This document shows, one piece after another, positions 34,190 through 36,136 of a DNA stretch of 36,136 bases. Numbering within the stretch: position 1 is the first letter of the stretch; every line of letters begins with the position of its first letter. The notes beneath the pieces were generated by a model. The model saw nothing but the letters and a program-made list of their open reading frames with translations, did no database searches and was not told the DNA's origin. This DNA is from an uncultured Clostridia bacterium (GTDB taxonomy: Bacteria; Bacillota; Clostridia; UBA1381): assembly GCA_910585795.1 (NCBI GenBank), contig CAJUFV010000208.1, forward strand, positions 1 to 36,136, read 5' to 3'. A program made the translations under genes and the position numbers.

Positions 34190-35971
34190 ATGAAACCAAG
34201 AATAGGAATAAGACCCACAATTGACGGACGCTGGGGAGGCGTACGAGAAAGTCTTGAGGAAAAGACGATGGCAATGGCAAACGCCGCAAAAGCGCTTATT
34301 GAGAGTAATGTGCACTATCAGGACGGAACTCCCGTAGAATGTGTAATTTCACCATGTACTATCGGAAGCGGGGCGGAGGCCGCAAAATGCAATGACTATT
34401 TTTCCACGCAGAATGTATGCGCGACACTGGCTGTAACACCATGCTGGTGCTATGGAAGTGAGACTATGGATTTAAACTCAGATACAGTTAAGGCAGTATG
34501 GGGGTTTAACGGAACAGAACGTCCTGGAGCGGTTTATCTTGCCGCTGTTATGGCCGCGTTTGCTCAGCGCGGACTGCCGGCTTTCTCCATGTATGGACAT
34601 GATGTGCAGGATATTGATGATAATACTGTTCCAGATGATGTTGCGGAAAAAATGATACGCTGGGCAAAGGGCGCTATTGCGGTCGGTCAGATGAAAAACA
34701 AGTCATATGTTAATCTTGGCGGTGTGTCAATGGGTATTGCGGGCTCATACTGTGATATGTCATTTATGCAGAAGTATCTTGGTATAAGAGCTGAATTTGT
34801 TGATTTGACTGAAATACTTAGAAGAATTACATTAGGCATTTATGATAAAGACGAATATGAAAAAGCGCTTGCGTGGATAAAGGTAAACTGTCCTGAGGGC
34901 TTTGATAAAAACGCGGGCAAGAATTTCCCTGAAATTATTACAAAATCAAAAGTGGTTCCGGCTGATAAGGACTGGGAGTTTATTGCTAAATTCACGATAA
35001 TAGTGAATGATATTCTTTATGGCAATGAAAAGCTTGCGGAAATGGGATGGCATGAGGAAGCGCTTGGTAAGAACGCGATAGTCGGCGGTTTTCAGGGACA
35101 GAGAAACTGGACTGACTGGCTTCCAAACGCTGATTTTACAGAGGCAATTATGGCGTCATCGTTTAATTGGAACGGAAAGAAAATGCCTACACCGTTTGCT
35201 ACGGAAAATGATACGTTAAACGGTATTTCAATGCTGCTTGCAACACTTGTTACAGGCAAGGCTCCGGCATTTCATGACGTTCGTACATACTGGTCGCCTG
35301 ATGCTGTTAAGCGTGTTACAGGCAAGCAGCTTGACGGCAGAGCGTCGGACGGCATAATTCATCTTATAAATTCAGGCGCGACGGCGCTTGATTGTACCGG
35401 CGCGGCAAAGGATGAAAACGGAAACGGAACGCAAAAAGAATGGTGGAATATGACCGACGAGGATATTGATGCTTGTATTAAGGCTACGGACTGGTGCAGA
35501 GCTGATTATGAGTATTTCAGAGGCGGCGGTTTTTCAAGCCATTTCAGAACAAAAGCAGAGATGCCAGTGACAATGCTGCGCGTTAATCTTGTTGAAGGAA
35601 TCGGTCCTGTTATTCAGATAGCTGAAGGTTATACATGCAATCTTGATGATGATGTACATGATAAGCTTGACAAGAGAACTGACCCGACGTGGCCTACAAC
35701 ATGGTTTGCGCCTATTCTTACAGGAAAGGGCGCATTCAGAGACGTTTACAGTGTAATGGCGAACTGGGGAGCAAATCATGGTGTAACAGTCGGCGGACAT
35801 GTAGGAGCAGACTTGATAACATTGTGTTCAATGCTTAGAATCCCTGTTACTATGCATAATGTATCGGATGAAAAGGTATATCGTCCGCACTCGTGGTCAT
35901 CTTTTGGAACAGAGGATTCACAGGCGGCTGATTACGCGGCCTGCAGGAATTACGGCCCTATGTATAAGTAA
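34190..35971 (+). CDS. fucI: L-fucose isomerase
   Basis: A 593-residue enzyme that interconverts L-fucose and L-fuculose (and D-arabinose and D-ribulose) with a divalent metal, close in length to the E. coli protein of 591. Long stretches are nearly identical to E. coli FucI, including TPCWCYGSET, WGFNGTERPGAVYLAA and NWGANHGV. The metal and catalytic residues are present: E339 in ATENDTLNG, D363 in DVRTYWSPDA and H530 in GANHG, each two positions beyond its E. coli equivalent. AAAGGAA at 34174-34180 supports the ATG. Its presence identifies L-fucose as a likely released sugar. Fuculokinase and fuculose-phosphate aldolase genes are not in the window, so the downstream steps must be encoded elsewhere. 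Confidence 0.97.
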   Translation: MKPRIGIRPTIDGRWGGVRESLEEKTMAMANAAKALIESNVHYQDGTPVECVISPCTIGSGAEAAKCNDYFSTQNVCATLAVTPCWCYGSETMDLNSDTVKAVWGFNGTERPGAVYLAAVMAAFAQRGLPAFSMYGHDVQDIDDNTVPDDVAEKMIRWAKGAIAVGQMKNKSYVNLGGVSMGIAGSYCDMSFMQKYLGIRAEFVDLTEILRRITLGIYDKDEYEKALAWIKVNCPEGFDKNAGKNFPEIITKSKVVPADKDWEFIAKFTIIVNDILYGNEKLAEMGWHEEALGKNAIVGGFQGQRNWTDWLPNADFTEAIMASSFNWNGKKMPTPFATENDTLNGISMLLATLVTGKAPAFHDVRTYWSPDAVKRVTGKQLDGRASDGIIHLINSGATALDCTGAAKDENGNGTQKEWWNMTDEDIDACIKATDWCRADYEYFRGGGFSSHFRTKAEMPVTMLRVNLVEGIGPVIQIAEGYTCNLDDDVHDKLDKRTDPTWPTTWFAPILTGKGAFRDVYSVMANWGANHGVTVGGHVGADLITLCSMLRIPVTMHNVSDEKVYRPHSWSSFGTEDSQAADYAACRNYGPMYK

Positions 35972-36002
35972 TAAAATATATACAGGATTCTTTCTAATAA
36001 TA

Positions 36003-36043
36003 AAAATGGATGCGCGGCAGTAAATGCCGCATATCCATTTTAT
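36003..36043 (+). terminator. Rho-independent terminator after fucI
   Basis: AAAATGGATGCGCGGCA (36003-36019) pairs with TGCCGCATATCCATTTT (36025-36041) around a five-base loop, with one G-T pair and one C-A mismatch. The 3' arm ends in TTTT. It starts about 30 bases after the fucI stop and marks the end of the operon. Confidence 0.85.
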
Positions 36044-36058
36044 ATAGATTACTGATTT

Positions 36059-36132
36059 CAGAATATACGGGTTTTCTTGTTACCCCAAATAAGATATTTC
36101 TCTCCCTCTTATTATTTATACCGTGTATTCTG
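36059..36132. other. Nested inverted repeats, no gene
   Basis: CAGAATATACGG at 36059-36070 pairs fully (one T-G) with CCGTGTATTCTG at 36121-36132, 50 bases away. Inside, AATAAGA at 36088-36094 is complementary to TCTTATT at 36107-36113. No open reading frame of note lies here. It could be a folded RNA, part of a control region for a gene beyond the window, or an element end; the window stops four bases later. Confidence 0.5.
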
Positions 36133-36136
36133 TGAT

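Overview
This window reads as one long, single-strand glycan-utilisation locus from a low-to-moderate-GC Gram-positive anaerobe, most likely a member of Clostridia (Bacillota). The pointers are strong AGGAGG-type ribosome binding sites, GTG and TTG starts, several S-layer homology (SLH) surface proteins, a CUT1-type sugar ABC importer of the LplA/LplB/YtcP class without its own ATPase, and a Gram-positive lipoprotein. A fibre- or glycan-degrading gut or digester bacterium is a reasonable inference; the genus cannot be fixed from the sequence. The first 15 bases match the 3' end of the Illumina TruSeq adapter, so the contig begins at a technical boundary and whatever lies upstream (promoter, regulator) is missing.

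Region 1 (28-20234) handles surface capture and import. It holds two ABC permeases, a secreted Asp-box/beta-propeller protein with Pro-Thr linkers, three GH141-like right-handed beta-helix proteins (two with N-terminal SLH anchors, one lacking any export signal of its own), an SLH-anchored propeller/Ig-like/CBM-like protein, a large SLH protein of unknown function, and the solute-binding lipoprotein. A perfect 11-bp hairpin with a T-tract at 20242-20303 closes this region.

Region 2 (20334-35971) encodes proteins without signal peptides: a GH28-like beta-helix protein, an SGNH esterase, an FAD oxidoreductase, a heparinase II/III-like protein, a second FAD oxidoreductase, a GHL6-like TIM-barrel protein, a DUF4886 SGNH-like protein, a GH94-type phosphorylase, a serine beta-lactamase-like hydrolase, and L-fucose isomerase (FucI). 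Gaps are short and several genes overlap by 1-8 bases, so this is one operon. A second hairpin with a T-tract follows FucI at 36003-36043, and the last 90 bases hold nested inverted repeats but no gene.

Read together, the locus looks like a Gram-positive counterpart of a polysaccharide-utilisation locus for an acylated, fucose-containing and probably acidic glycan. The glycan would be bound and trimmed at the S-layer, imported as oligosaccharides, then deacylated, oxidised or eliminated, and phosphorolysed in the cytoplasm, with fucose entering through FucI. The substrate is inferred. The two most unusual points are the junction at 4599-4712, where a CCCTTTC heptamer in the -1-slippage register sits two codons before a stop and a beta-helix gene with no start of its own continues in the -1 frame, and the tightly coupled oxidoreductase-lyase-oxidoreductase cassette at 23195-27985.
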